Assembly (NCBI RefSeq): GCF_014879975.1
Contig: NZ_CP062501.1
Span: 1,116,001-1,180,000 of the forward strand
DNA length: 64,000 bases
DNA from: Vibrio bathopelagicus
GTDB taxonomy: Bacteria > Pseudomonadota > Gammaproteobacteria > Enterobacterales > Vibrionaceae
Reading direction: 5' to 3'
Part shown: positions 1 to 8,939 of the stretch, one piece after another
Layout: each line of letters begins with the position of its first letter
How positions within the stretch are numbered: position 1 is the first letter of the stretch
The notes under the pieces: model-generated
Seen by the model: the letters and a program-made list of their open reading frames with translations, nothing else
The model's database searches: none
Told to the model about the DNA's origin: nothing
Translations under genes and position numbers: made by a program

Positions 1-650
1 TCCAAGAATTCAGCGCCCATAGACTCGACTTGCTCTTTTACTTCAGGACGAACATCGAATGAACGAACAATCGCACCTAAGCTACCCGCAGCACCGATAG
101 CCGCAAGGCCAGCAACACCCGCACCAGCAACCAATACTTTCGCTGGTGGAACCTTACCTGCAGCCGTAATTTGCCCCGTAAAGAAACGACCAAACTCATG
201 GGCGGCTTCAACAACAGCACGGTAACCCGCAATGTTTGCCATAGAGCTCAGTGCATCCAAAGCTTGAGCTCTAGAAATACGCGGTACCGAGTCCATTGCC
301 ATCACATTAATATTACGGCTAGAAAGCTGTTCCATTAATTCTGGGTTTTGGGCAGGCCAAATAAAGCTGACCAGTGTTGCGCCATCTTTAAGTAACTCGA
401 TTTCATTTTTAGACTCATCAACGATGGGAGCGTTAACTTTAAAGATAATATCGGATTTCCAAGCTTCATCTGCGGTTACAACTTTTGCTCCAGCTTGTTC
501 ATAAGCTGTATCATCAAAACTTGCTAACGCACCTGCTTGTGATTCAACACAAACTTCAAATCCTAATTTTAGAAGCTGTTCTACCGATTTCGGCGATGCA
601 GCGACTCGCGTTTCACCTGCGAGTGTTTCTCTTGGTACACCAATTTGCAT
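1..650 (-). CDS. pntA: NAD(P) transhydrogenase subunit alpha, N-terminal part (partial)
   Basis: Proton-translocating transhydrogenase alpha subunit, which exchanges hydride between NADH and NADP+ at the inner membrane. The reading frame stays open from the window edge to an ATG at 648-650, so only about the first 216 residues are present. The start MQIGVPRET is the classic opening of PntA and alanine dehydrogenase-type domains. Further in, a glycine-rich Rossmann stretch (VAGAGVAGLAAIGAAGSLG, about residues 175-193) binds NAD. The rest of the gene and presumably pntB lie before position 1. Identification is firm for the family; PntA is preferred over alanine dehydrogenase because of the RETLAGETRVAASP opening. 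Confidence 0.92.
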   Translation of the reverse strand, partial: MQIGVPRETLAGETRVAASPKSVEQLLKLGFEVCVESQAGALASFDDTAYEQAGAKVVTADEAWKSDIIFKVNAPIVDESKNEIELLKDGATLVSFIWPAQNPELMEQLSSRNINVMAMDSVPRISRAQALDALSSMANIAGYRAVVEAAHEFGRFFTGQITAAGKVPPAKVLVAGAGVAGLAAIGAAGSLGAIVRSFDVRPEVKEQVESMGAEFL

Positions 651-882
651 AGCTATTCCTTGACTATTGGCACAATGACTTATTCGTTTGTATCTAACGA
701 CAACTAATACTTCAAGCGTTTTGTTCAAAGAACAGGAAAAGTTATTACTTATAACGATTTGGATGGATTTTGAGCACTTAATTTAGATAAATGACGGCCC
801 TCTCGAATAAAGAGGTCAAACCACATGCCAATAATCCTTTTAATAACAACCTACTAGCTGTTCTTTATCCCTAAAACTAAAA

Positions 883-912
883 AGAGCTTTCAGCATATAC
901 ACTGAAAGCTCT
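883..912 (-). terminator. Rho-independent terminator of the HlyU-family gene
   Basis: A perfect 11-bp inverted repeat (883-893 with 902-912, 8-nt loop) is followed on the minus strand by a T-rich run (TTTTTAGTTTT). It lies 38 bp after the stop of the minus-strand gene at 950. The rest of the 651-949 gap is AT-rich and should hold the pntA promoter; I see no other element in it. Confidence 0.8.
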
Positions 913-949
913 CTAAATTATGACCAACATCAATTCTAACCCTAATTGG

Positions 950-1231
950 TTAGCTAAATATATTGTCGCCCATTTGGTCAATGAACATTTGCGATTTTTT
1001 AAGCATCAATTCATCGGCGTCTTGTTTGTTTGAAACAACATCAGAACGAATAAAACGATGAGTTTTAATTTCACCGTCGATTTCTTTCTCGATACGACCA
1101 GCCACACGGTACTGACCAGATTCTGCAATGGCGTTTTGATAGATATTGAAGCCTTTGTATTCCACTGGCTCAATTTCTACTTTTTGTTCGGTTTTTTCTT
1201 TGCCACCAAATAATCTAGAAAAGAATCCCAC
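950..1231 (-). CDS. HlyU-family protein (PF10115-type)
   Basis: A 93-residue soluble protein resembling the small family that databases call transcriptional activator HlyU (PF10115). It has a basic, glycine-rich start (MGFFSRLFGGKEK), then the family core around VEYKGFNIYQNAIAESGQYRVAG and a charged C-terminus. It is not the ArsR-type winged-helix HlyU that regulates haemolysin in V. cholerae, so the family name should not be read as function. The start is GTG, supported by AGGAG 8 bases upstream. A strong terminator follows. The ComFB-like gene upstream is on the same strand, 39 bp away, so they may be co-transcribed. Function unknown. Confidence 0.7.
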   Translation of the reverse strand: MGFFSRLFGGKEKTEQKVEIEPVEYKGFNIYQNAIAESGQYRVAGRIEKEIDGEIKTHRFIRSDVVSNKQDADELMLKKSQMFIDQMGDNIFS

Positions 1232-1270
1232 GTTTTTTACTCCTTAAATGACCGTTCTGACACTAAACTA

Positions 1271-1639
1271 TCACGACTGTTTAGTGTTCAACAATGGCTT
1301 TTCATACCATTGCAATTCTACGTCATCGTCAAAATTGTGTTGACTAAATATAACGGGCACATTGTCCGTTCGATCTCGTCTTCGATCCTCTATAATCATG
1401 CTTTCCGCATTTTTGACTGCGATCTCACTATTTCTTTTATAGAGCACTAACTTGTCTTCCGGTAATGCCGAAAGAAAATCAATATCAAAACGGATATAGA
1501 TAGGTTTCAGTTGCCCCAACGCAAGGCAAGCGAGATCGGCAAGCTGCTCGCTTGTATAACTCGACACATACTCCTCGGTAGCCAGTACATGACCGACAAG
1601 CGTTTCCATATAATTGTGTACATCCACACTGATTTGCAT
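1271..1639 (-). CDS. ComFB-family protein (possible cyclic dinucleotide receptor)
   Basis: A 122-residue protein whose first 65 residues match the ComFB pattern: VDVHNYMETLVGHVL, a short helical linker, then LACLALGQLKPIYIRFDID, corresponding to the family's ALNxLPPxYV block. The C-terminal 50 residues are charged and probably flexible. ComFB was named from a Bacillus competence operon, and some members have been reported to bind cyclic di-nucleotides. The ATG start has a good GGAGG site 6 bases upstream. The gene is divergent from a diguanylate cyclase at 1978, which makes a c-di-GMP link plausible but unproved. The paired cysteines seen in many ComFB proteins are not present here. Confidence 0.65.
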   Translation of the reverse strand: MQISVDVHNYMETLVGHVLATEEYVSSYTSEQLADLACLALGQLKPIYIRFDIDFLSALPEDKLVLYKRNSEIAVKNAESMIIEDRRRDRTDNVPVIFSQHNFDDDVELQWYEKPLLNTKQS

Positions 1640-1667
1640 ACTACGCCTCCATTTGTAGCTATCACGA

Positions 1668-1701
1668 CAGGTCGCGTTCTAGCCTGATTGGCAACGACCT
1701 G
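1668..1701. promoter_or_regulatory. Inverted repeat in the ComFB/diguanylate cyclase divergent region
   Basis: CAGGTCG (1668-1674) and CGACCTG (1695-1701) form a perfect 7-bp inverted repeat with a 20-bp spacer, just upstream of the ComFB-family start at 1639. It could be a regulator site shared with the divergent cyclase, but no known consensus fits. The remainder of 1640-1977 is AT-rich promoter DNA with nothing else recognisable. Confidence 0.25.
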
Positions 1702-1977
1702 CATATTGTTACCTTACTATACCCTACTTATTACTACAGATTTACTAACTGCATGTTAACTAACTATAACGACTAATTAATTTCTCATATATACTGTGTA
1801 GTTCGTTCTATGGTTAATAGCAACTCAAATACATATAAAAAGAGTTGCATCAATGGCGACCTATGACTATGTTTTTGCTCTGATTTACGCAAAAAGCTTG
1901 GCAATCGCTTGTTTAACCGTATCCTACGTATAAAATTAAATTACAAGATCATCAGTACACTTAGGCTCACCACATAA

Positions 1978-3219
1978 ATGGCATCTTCTTTTGTAACGTC
2001 GAGCATGTTTCGATTTTGCTTTCCCTTACTTCTATTAGCAATGTTACTCGTAGGTATGAACAACGTCATTCTCGTGACGGATTCAAACTTAGGGTTTGCT
2101 AGCAACCTCCCGTATATTTTATTGAGCGTTGCCGTTTTGCTGTGCCACACATTCAGGCAAGGTCGTATGGCTATGGTGTCTATCACCATGCTCGTTGCCT
2201 ATTTGGTCATCCAAGTCCGCTTACAAACCCCGTTAAACACTGGAACCACATTATTGGAGCTGTCTCTTCTGGCCGCTTTAGTTCCGGTAAGCTGTCTGTT
2301 GGTCTATGCGTTTCCTGACACCGGTGTCAATTCGAAATCCATGTTCCTCTACACCTTAGTGGTGGTGCTGTTCATGGTTTGGGCGCAATTAATTGTGTCT
2401 CACTTCCATGCCGGAGGTTTTGAATCATGGAGCGAAGGGGTTCTCTTTACCGTTAGAGACTTTTCTAAACTACCTTTTGTACTGGTGCTTTATAGCCTTT
2501 GCTTGCTTGGCCTAACGTCGATTTTGGTTTTGGTCTACAACCGCTCTATCGATGTCGTTGTTTACAGTGCGATTTTGTTGGCTTCGAGTACCTTCATATT
2601 CTTTGATATCCAATACATCTCAAGCACCATGTTTTCTTTGTCAGGCACACTGATTATCGTCTATGTGATGTCAGCCAGCCACGATATGGCCTTTAACGAC
2701 CAACTGACCAATATTCCTGGGCGACACGCCTTAGAAGTCGATATGAAGCACTTAGGACGTCATTACTCTATGGCCATGGTCGATATCGATCACTTCAAAC
2801 AGTTTAATGATACTTATGGACATGATATTGGCGATGACGTGTTAAAGCTGGTGGCTCGCCTTCTGAAAGAGACAACCGGTGGCGCTCGAGCATACCGTTA
2901 TGGTGGCGAAGAATTTACGATCATCTTTAAGGGCAAACACTCTGATCAAGTGAAAGAGCACCTTCAAGCGTTGATTTCTGAGATTCAGAACTATGATATG
3001 ACCATTCGTAACACTCAAGATCGTCCAGATGATCATGAAGTTGGTATCAAAAAACGTGGCCAAAACACCAATCCGACCAAGGTTGTGAATGTTACGGTGA
3101 GTATTGGACTGTCTGACAGTACAACCACCAAACAACCCGAAGAAGTGTTGAAGCTTGCCGATAATGCACTTTACAAAGCGAAGGAAACTGGGCGAAATAA
3201 ACTGTGCGTTAACAGTTAG
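1978..3219 (+). CDS. Membrane-bound diguanylate cyclase (GGDEF)
   Basis: Makes cyclic di-GMP from two GTP. The N-terminal 235 or so residues are mostly hydrophobic and form about seven membrane helices with no recognised extracytoplasmic sensor domain. The GGDEF domain follows, with the active-site signature GGEEF at residues 309-313 and the upstream MVDIDHFKQFNDTYGH block. The RxxD inhibitory I-site that should precede GGEEF is absent (GGARAYRYGGEEF), so product feedback is unlikely. The loop between the GGEEF strand and the VTVSIGLS strand is longer than usual, with about 30 polar residues. No clear ribosome site supports the first ATG; M10 at 2005 is an alternative start. Divergent from the ComFB-family gene. 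Confidence 0.88.
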   Translation: MASSFVTSSMFRFCFPLLLLAMLLVGMNNVILVTDSNLGFASNLPYILLSVAVLLCHTFRQGRMAMVSITMLVAYLVIQVRLQTPLNTGTTLLELSLLAALVPVSCLLVYAFPDTGVNSKSMFLYTLVVVLFMVWAQLIVSHFHAGGFESWSEGVLFTVRDFSKLPFVLVLYSLCLLGLTSILVLVYNRSIDVVVYSAILLASSTFIFFDIQYISSTMFSLSGTLIIVYVMSASHDMAFNDQLTNIPGRHALEVDMKHLGRHYSMAMVDIDHFKQFNDTYGHDIGDDVLKLVARLLKETTGGARAYRYGGEEFTIIFKGKHSDQVKEHLQALISEIQNYDMTIRNTQDRPDDHEVGIKKRGQNTNPTKVVNVTVSIGLSDSTTTKQPEEVLKLADNALYKAKETGRNKLCVNS

Positions 3220-3315
3220 ACGCTATGGCTAGAAGCCTTAAGCGCTATAGTTAGGAACTTAATCGCTATAGCGACAAACGAGCCTTTGGAAGAGAGCTTA
3301 TATCCTGCTAGAAGG

Positions 3316-4326
3316 TTAATCTTGGTTGAAGAAGATAACCAAGCTCCCGCCTTTCAAGCTGCTACCGTAATTGATCGTAAACCCAATCCCCACATTATCA
3401 ACCCAGTCGTTAAATAGGTTTGGGTTCAGCAACCAACCTACGCTGCCCTCATAATATGATGTTGTGCCCATAGGCACGACAGTATCACCACCAATATCAA
3501 TCCTCTTGATGCTCGAATACATGGAAGTGATGTTCTTATCCCAACGAACTAAGTCATAAAAGATCTTCGCTTCATTGGCGATATACCAACCTTCTGGGTG
3601 GCCGATGTTACCGTTATTGGCTTCTCCCCAACCCACACCATTAAAATAATGCCAACTGGTACTGAGTTTGTATTTACCCCAATTATTCTTGTCTTCATAA
3701 ATCAATTTAATTTTGGGTTCTATGATGTAAGCCCAAGCGTCAGTATTGAGATAAACCCCATCAAGTGCGTCTACCAGAGGCTGGGGTACATTGCCTCGAT
3801 AATCATAGTCATTGCGATAATATGAGATGTGATTGCCGATACCTGAATGAAAGCTCCAGTATTCATCTAATTGGGCGACATTCGAAAACTCAACATACCC
3901 CGAAATGACGGTCTCTTTTTGAACGTCAGACACAGACGTTGATGAATAATTGACTTCATTCTCAGTGCGTAATGCAGACAGACGCAGCGTCACCTCTTGA
4001 TGGTTATCTTCTATAGTGGCAGGTAATTTGAAAGTGTAAGGAAGACTGAGAGAGGCCATGTTTTGTCTTCGGCTTACCGAGTCACTCGAACCGATGTCTT
4101 CATTGTCCAGACGAAATACTTCGTTTGGGTCAAAGTTATTGATACCAAAAGTGAATACGTCAGTATCGTTAAGAAGCACGCTGGTTGCAAAGTTTCGCTC
4201 TATCTCCTTACGAACAAGATCAGATATCGTGTTTGCAGAAGCAACGGTAGGAACAGATAAACAGAATACAGGGACAACCAGTGTCCAACATGTATTAGCC
4301 ATAGAAAATGACTTTGAATGTGGCAT
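3316..4326 (-). CDS. Solitary outer-membrane autotransporter-like beta-barrel protein
   Basis: A protein of about 336 residues with a signal peptide (hydrophobic stretch ending at VASA, about residues 15-32) and then alternating polar/aromatic strands typical of an outer-membrane barrel, ending in GGSLVIFFNQD. It resembles the Vibrio family of solitary autotransporter-type barrels (PF11557-like), which lack a passenger domain. There is no repeat-rich passenger here, so export of a cargo is not evident. The frame also extends to a GTG at 4338; the ATG at 4326 is preferred. It is convergent with the diguanylate cyclase at 1978 and downstream of the REC-GGDEF gene. Function unknown. Confidence 0.6.
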   Translation of the reverse strand: MPHSKSFSMANTCWTLVVPVFCLSVPTVASANTISDLVRKEIERNFATSVLLNDTDVFTFGINNFDPNEVFRLDNEDIGSSDSVSRRQNMASLSLPYTFKLPATIEDNHQEVTLRLSALRTENEVNYSSTSVSDVQKETVISGYVEFSNVAQLDEYWSFHSGIGNHISYYRNDYDYRGNVPQPLVDALDGVYLNTDAWAYIIEPKIKLIYEDKNNWGKYKLSTSWHYFNGVGWGEANNGNIGHPEGWYIANEAKIFYDLVRWDKNITSMYSSIKRIDIGGDTVVPMGTTSYYEGSVGWLLNPNLFNDWVDNVGIGFTINYGSSLKGGSLVIFFNQD

Positions 4327-4404
4327 TTCTTTTATCACTTAAAGCACTTCCAAGCTGAAACGCTAATAGAAGTATAAATTCAAATATCCAGAAGAGCTTG
4401 CCAA

Positions 4405-5376
4405 CTAGCCTGCAAGCTCCAAAATACTACGCTGTATAAAGGTATTTCTACCACTTTGTTTTGCTTGATAAAGCGCTTGGTCGACTTTTTCATAAATTGA
4501 AGCGATCGATTCTCCGCCTGCAGGCACGAATGAGAGTACACCTTGTGACGCTGTCACTCTATCTGATACGCTTGAGTGGTCATGGGCATAGTTCATTTCA
4601 TGCAATGCTTCTTTTATTCGAGTCGCATGTAATTTAGCAGCGGTGCTGTCCGTGTCACTTAAAACCAAAACAAACTCTTCACCGCCATAACGGCCGACAA
4701 ACTCTCCAGCCCGAACAAACAGCTGTTTCAAGGTCCTGGCAAGCCCTTGTAAGCACTTATCCCCTTGAATATGTCCGTAATTATCGTTGTAAGGCTTAAA
4801 AAAGTCTACATCTAGAAGTATCACTGTCATGGGGATATTACGTCTTCCGTGCCACGCAATGCTCTCTTCAAGCTTAGTATCCATATATCGACGGTTATAC
4901 AATTTTGTTAAGCCATCTTCATTGGCTTGCTGTTGCAGAAGTATGTTCAATTCTTCAAGTTTAGCCGTGCTTTGTTTTAACTCTCGCCTCATGTGCGCAA
5001 TACGCTGCATCGCGATAAGTTTTGAATTCAGTACCACTTTGTTAACCGGTTTGATTAGATAATCATCACCACCCGCATCAATCGCTTTCGCGATCATTTC
5101 AGGTTCTTCATGGCCACTCAGAAATATGATAGGAACCCATTCGGGGAATTGTCTACGAACCTCGTTAGCGACCTCAAAACCATCCATGCCTGGCATGCTG
5201 ATATCAAGTAATACGAGTTCAGGATCAAAATCAGAATAGATGTTTAGAGCTTCTTTACCGCTACCCACCGCTTCCACAATATGTCCTAATTGCTTTAGAC
5301 GAATCGCCAGTTGCATCCTGTCTAGTTGAACATCATCAACCAGCAATATGCGCATCGAAGATCCCTTTTCTATCAT
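4405..5376 (-). CDS. Response regulator with GGDEF output (diguanylate cyclase)
   Basis: PleD-like soluble c-di-GMP synthase. An N-terminal receiver domain (MRILLVDDVQLDR, phosphorylation Asp in LVLLDISMPG, conserved Lys in LIKPVNK) is joined by a helical linker to a GGDEF domain with the VILLDVDFFKPYNDNYGH block and GGEEF. The position of the inhibitory site reads RAGE instead of RxxD, so feedback control may be weakened. The longest frame starts at 5418, but the ATG at 5376 has AAAGGTG just upstream and fits the receiver start better. No histidine kinase is adjacent, so the phosphodonor is elsewhere. Confidence 0.9.
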   Translation of the reverse strand: MIEKGSSMRILLVDDVQLDRMQLAIRLKQLGHIVEAVGSGKEALNIYSDFDPELVLLDISMPGMDGFEVANEVRRQFPEWVPIIFLSGHEEPEMIAKAIDAGGDDYLIKPVNKVVLNSKLIAMQRIAHMRRELKQSTAKLEELNILLQQQANEDGLTKLYNRRYMDTKLEESIAWHGRRNIPMTVILLDVDFFKPYNDNYGHIQGDKCLQGLARTLKQLFVRAGEFVGRYGGEEFVLVLSDTDSTAAKLHATRIKEALHEMNYAHDHSSVSDRVTASQGVLSFVPAGGESIASIYEKVDQALYQAKQSGRNTFIQRSILELAG

Positions 5377-5507
5377 CACATCACCTTTATCTAGCGTTGA
5401 ATATTGAAAGTAGCTCAATTTTGGGCTTAATTCATGCCCTAACGTCTATATTATATTGACTTTTTTACAGATCTTTTTAGCATTGTTTCTTTTTAAAGAG
5501 AAATACT

Positions 5508-5945
5508 ATGTCAGACGCTACAAATAACGAAGTACAAGAAATCGATTTAACCACTATCTCACCAGAGCTTCGCCAAGTTATCGAATTTGATGAAGTGCCT
5601 AAAGAGATGCACAACATGGTTACTTCTATTCATGAGGTGTCTGAAGAAGCAGTGCGTGAAACTTGGAGTAGCCTTCCAGCAAGCGCACAAAATGTTTTGG
5701 ACAACTTTGAGCAATTCCACGCTCTAATCTCTGTTAGCCAAGCTTTCGCTGGCGTAAACATGATGGAAGAGTTCCCTACTCTTAAACTTCCAGAAGGCAT
5801 GTCTGATGAAGAAAAAGAAGAGTACCGAGCTCAATTGCTTGACCAAATTTTACATAACTGTGTAAAAGATATGGCTAAGCAAATCAAGAAAGCACGCCGT
5901 GATGCTATCTTGAAGCGTGATTTTAAAGAAGTTTTCATCCGATAA
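5508..5945 (+). CDS. DUF3069-type conserved protein
   Basis: A 145-residue acidic, mostly helical cytoplasmic protein with no signal peptide or membrane segment. It resembles the DUF3069 family known from Vibrio and related gammaproteobacteria; I base this on overall sequence recognition (VPKEMHNMV, WSSLPASAQNVLDNFEQFH, KDMAKQIKKARRDAILKRDF). The ATG is preceded by AAAGAG, and a terminator follows the stop. It stands alone between divergent and convergent neighbours. Function unknown. Confidence 0.6.
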   Translation: MSDATNNEVQEIDLTTISPELRQVIEFDEVPKEMHNMVTSIHEVSEEAVRETWSSLPASAQNVLDNFEQFHALISVSQAFAGVNMMEEFPTLKLPEGMSDEEKEEYRAQLLDQILHNCVKDMAKQIKKARRDAILKRDFKEVFIR

Positions 5946-5998
5946 GCCATTCATCTCACCTAGATTTAGGTTGAGTGCTTAACGAAAACTTAATGATT

Positions 5999-6032
5999 AA
6001 GCCGTGTGTTACTTCAAACATGCGGCTTTTTT
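5999..6032 (+). terminator. Terminator after the DUF3069 gene
   Basis: AAGCCG (5999-6004) pairs with CGGCTT (6023-6028), extendable by weaker pairs into the loop, and the stem runs straight into six T. It ends the plus-strand gene at 5945. The rest of 6033-6322 shows only short spurious frames. Confidence 0.75.
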
Positions 6033-6322
6033 GTGCCTGTTGCTTTTTCTGTTCGTTGCTTAATTTCGTTGTTCGTAATGTTCTTGTGCCAATGCAGCAC
6101 TTGTTATTGTTAGAGCAAGAGCAAGCAATATGCCTTAGCACTCATACAGTGTGGCGCAAAACTGGCAGTTATACCGTATAAAAATGACGCATGTATCCAT
6201 TCATGGAATCAAGATCAACATTCATATCGCTTACAAACATTAAACATCGCTGACAAGCTGTAAACATAGAAAAGACAATGGGCGAACTTATCTCACTCAT
6301 TGCCTCAAAGGCCTCATCTGAA

Positions 6323-7429
6323 TCAGTGCGTAACGGCAATATCTCGCTGAGCGACACTCACACCTTTAATTTGAGCGTAAACTTGCTGACCGATTTCTAA
6401 ACTCAACTCGTCCAACGCCCACAAGGTTATCGTGGCCCACAAGTAACAACCAAGCTCTAGCTCCAGTTCTACCGCAACACTCTGCTTATTTGAGCCTTGC
6501 TGGTGCGTCTCTACGCTTTTAATAGTAACAGGAAGGATATTACGTATCGAAGTGCCTTGCGGCTGTTCTAGCGTGATAGAGACATCATTTGCCCTAACTT
6601 GTAACCTTACTGCAGCCCCAATGTCGCTCGATACCTTCTGAACCCACAACGATGTCGATTTTCCAAGCTTCAAACGAGATAACGCATAATCGTCATTGTG
6701 CTCAGCTAGCGTTCCTTCAAACAATGAGCTTTGTTCTGAGAATGATTGCCATGGTTGCATCGCTCTTGAAGCCCACACCTCTTCTGTCACGCCCGACGAA
6801 ATGACTTTGCCTTGCTCAATGATCACAAGGTGATTGGCCAAGCGTAAAATCTCGTTAAGGCTGTGCGTCACATAAATGATTGGAATCTGGACAGTTTCAG
6901 AGAGGTTTTCCAAAAATGGCATCACTTCGCGCTTACGAGGCAAGTCGAGAGACGCTAAAGGCTCATCCATCAACAAAATGCTCGGCTTAGACAACAAAGC
7001 ACGTCCAATTGCCACACGTTGCTTCTCACCACCCGACAAACGTGCTGGGTAACGGTCTAGCAATAAACCGAGAGACAACAAGGAGACAATCTGATCGAAA
7101 TGCGTTTTATCAAAGTCTTTGATGCCATATTTAAGATTGCCTGACACCTTCATGTGTGGAAACAATCGTGACTCTTGAAACACATAGCCGACATTGCGTT
7201 TGTGAGTCGGCAAGTTAATGCCCTTCTCACTGTCGAACAAGGGGGTTCCCGACACGCTGATCAAGCCCTTATCTGGCTTTTTAAGGCCACTAATTGCATT
7301 GATAAGTGATGTTTTACCCGCGCCAGAACGGCCAAAAATCGCAGTAATGCCGCTACTTGGGAGTTCTAAGTCGATATCAAAGAAGGTTTCACCCAACTGT
7401 TGCTGGTATTGGAGGATCAAAGTACTCAT
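6323..7429 (-). CDS. modC: Molybdate ABC transporter ATP-binding protein
   Basis: ATPase of the ModABC molybdate importer, on the cytoplasmic face of the inner membrane. Walker A is GRSGAGKTS (about residue 34), the signature LSGGEKQR, Walker [12 protein letters not shown] and the switch His in VTHS. The C-terminal third is the extra domain typical of ModC (MOP/TOBE-like, [17 protein letters not shown] onwards). At 368 residues it has the usual length. Its start overlaps the modB stop by 4 bases (ATGA), which implies translational coupling. Gene order modA-modB-modC is canonical. Confidence 0.95.
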   Translation of the reverse strand: MSTLILQYQQQLGETFFDIDLELPSSGITAIFGRSGAGKTSLINAISGLKKPDKGLISVSGTPLFDSEKGINLPTHKRNVGYVFQESRLFPHMKVSGNLKYGIKDFDKTHFDQIVSLLSLGLLLDRYPARLSGGEKQRVAIGRALLSKPSILLMDEPLASLDLPRKREVMPFLENLSETVQIPIIYVTHSLNEILRLANHLVIIEQGKVISSGVTEEVWASRAMQPWQSFSEQSSLFEGTLAEHNDDYALSRLKLGKSTSLWVQKVSSDIGAAVRLQVRANDVSITLEQPQGTSIRNILPVTIKSVETHQQGSNKQSVAVELELELGCYLWATITLWALDELSLEIGQQVYAQIKGVSVAQRDIAVTH

Positions 7430-8124
7430 ACATTGCCTCCTAGTCGTTGTGCAGACTTCTTATTGAGCCATTCAGATAGCATTAATGAACCAAGCGCTAT
7501 CACAATAGAAATGACACACAAACGTGCCGCTTCCATTTCAGCGCCAGGGGTTTCAATAAAAGTATACATGGCCAATGGGATGGTTTGAGTTTCACCGGGA
7601 ATATTTGAAACGAAGCTAATTGTCGCACCAAATTCACCCAAGCTTCTTGCGAATGAAAGCATGGTGCCGGTAATGATCCCAGGGATCATAAGAGGTAATG
7701 TAATAGTGAAAAACACACGAACAGGTGAAGCGCCCAATGTGGCTGCGGCCTCTTCAAGTTTGCTATCGACAGTTTCTAAGCTCAGGCGAATAGAGCGAAC
7801 CATTAATGGCAACGCGACAACAACACAAGCAAGTGCCGCGCCCTTCCAGCTAAAGCTGAATACAATACCAAACACGTCATTAAGCCATGAGCCAATAACG
7901 CCTTGTCTGCCCATCATCACCAGCAACAAATAACCGATGACCACAGGGGGAAGCACCAAAGGTAAATGGACAATGCTCTCGACTATGCTTTTGCCAACAA
8001 ACTGTTTCTTAGCAAGCAGCCATGCTAAGCCAATGCCGATGGGAATAAGCCATAAGATGGCAAATCCAGCAACTTTTAAGCTCAGCATTAAGGCTTGGTA
8101 TTCGTACTCAGATAAAAACATCAT
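7426..8124 (-). CDS. modB: Molybdate ABC transporter permease
   Basis: Inner-membrane channel subunit of the ModABC importer. It has about five or six membrane helices and the cytoplasmic EAA loop ([23 protein letters not shown]) that docks to ModC. At 232 residues it matches ModB. The start abuts the modA stop with no gap, and the stop overlaps the modC start by 4 bases. Confidence 0.95.
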   Translation of the reverse strand: MMFLSEYEYQALMLSLKVAGFAILWLIPIGIGLAWLLAKKQFVGKSIVESIVHLPLVLPPVVIGYLLLVMMGRQGVIGSWLNDVFGIVFSFSWKGAALACVVVALPLMVRSIRLSLETVDSKLEEAAATLGASPVRVFFTITLPLMIPGIITGTMLSFARSLGEFGATISFVSNIPGETQTIPLAMYTFIETPGAEMEAARLCVISIVIALGSLMLSEWLNKKSAQRLGGNV

Positions 8125-8883
8125 TTAATGCGCTTCAAAACCAAAACTGTTCAGAATGTCCTTCGCCTTTTCATCGTTTAGAAAAGTATAGAAGTCATTC
8201 GTGGTTAATTTGTCGTTCAACTTAGCTACAGGGTAACGTATTGGTGTGTGGAGATTCGAAGGAAACGTGGCAACGATATCGACTTCTTTCGACAATAACG
8301 CATCAGTTTTGTAGACAATGCCGAGCTTCGCTTCACTTCGCTCCACCAAGGCCAATGCCATACGAACATTGTTACTTGGTGCCAATCGAGGGCTCACACT
8401 ATCCCAAACACCCAGAGCTTCTAAAGCTTCCTTAGCGTAGATACCTGCAGGCACCGACATAGTGTTACCGACGGCAAGTCGTTCATTAGTCGTTAGTTTA
8501 GCCCATTGCTCTCCCTTTGAGATATCCAATGATACCGACATCTCTTTCGGGGAGATCAACACAAGTTCGTTTTCACACAAGTTTGTGACATTGTCACTAG
8601 AAACGTATTTTCGGTCGACCAAATGCGTCATCCACTTTTCATTTGCCGAGATGAAAATGTCTGCTGGCGCCCCTCCTTCAATCTGTCTCACTAATGACGA
8701 TGTGCTGGCATAAACGGGAACAATATCGACCGAATGTTCTTTCTCAAACTCTTCTATCAACAAATTAACCGCGTTAGTCATAGACGATGCGGCATAAACT
8801 CGTAGCTTTTCTGCCGCCAAAAGATGAGTCGAACTCAACGAAGTCGTTAACGCCAAGGTTACAAGGGTGACTAGCTTTTTCAT
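8125..8883 (-). CDS. modA: Molybdate ABC transporter periplasmic binding protein
   Basis: Periplasmic molybdate-binding protein. A signal peptide (MKKLVTLVTLALTTSLSSTHLLAA) precedes the ligand-binding opening KLRVYAASSMTNAVNLL, where the Ser residues contact the oxyanion. Later motifs (GGAPADIFISANEKWM, KLGIVYKTDAL) are characteristic. The ATG at 8883 is chosen over an upstream GTG at 8892. It lies only 56 bp after cobQ on the same strand with no terminator between, so both probably share a transcript. Molybdenum import would feed molybdopterin enzymes such as nitrate reductase. Confidence 0.95.
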   Translation of the reverse strand: MKKLVTLVTLALTTSLSSTHLLAAEKLRVYAASSMTNAVNLLIEEFEKEHSVDIVPVYASTSSLVRQIEGGAPADIFISANEKWMTHLVDRKYVSSDNVTNLCENELVLISPKEMSVSLDISKGEQWAKLTTNERLAVGNTMSVPAGIYAKEALEALGVWDSVSPRLAPSNNVRMALALVERSEAKLGIVYKTDALLSKEVDIVATFPSNLHTPIRYPVAKLNDKLTTNDFYTFLNDEKAKDILNSFGFEAH

Positions 8884-8939
8884 TGTTCTCACTTATCTGT
8901 TGTTCGTTTCAGCTGTTAACTGATATTTTCAATTCAGGC

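Noticed and set aside
5956..6357. Several 60-68 codon frames on both strands between the DUF3069 and modC genes
   Set aside because: They overlap a terminator and each other, lack ribosome sites and show no family pattern.
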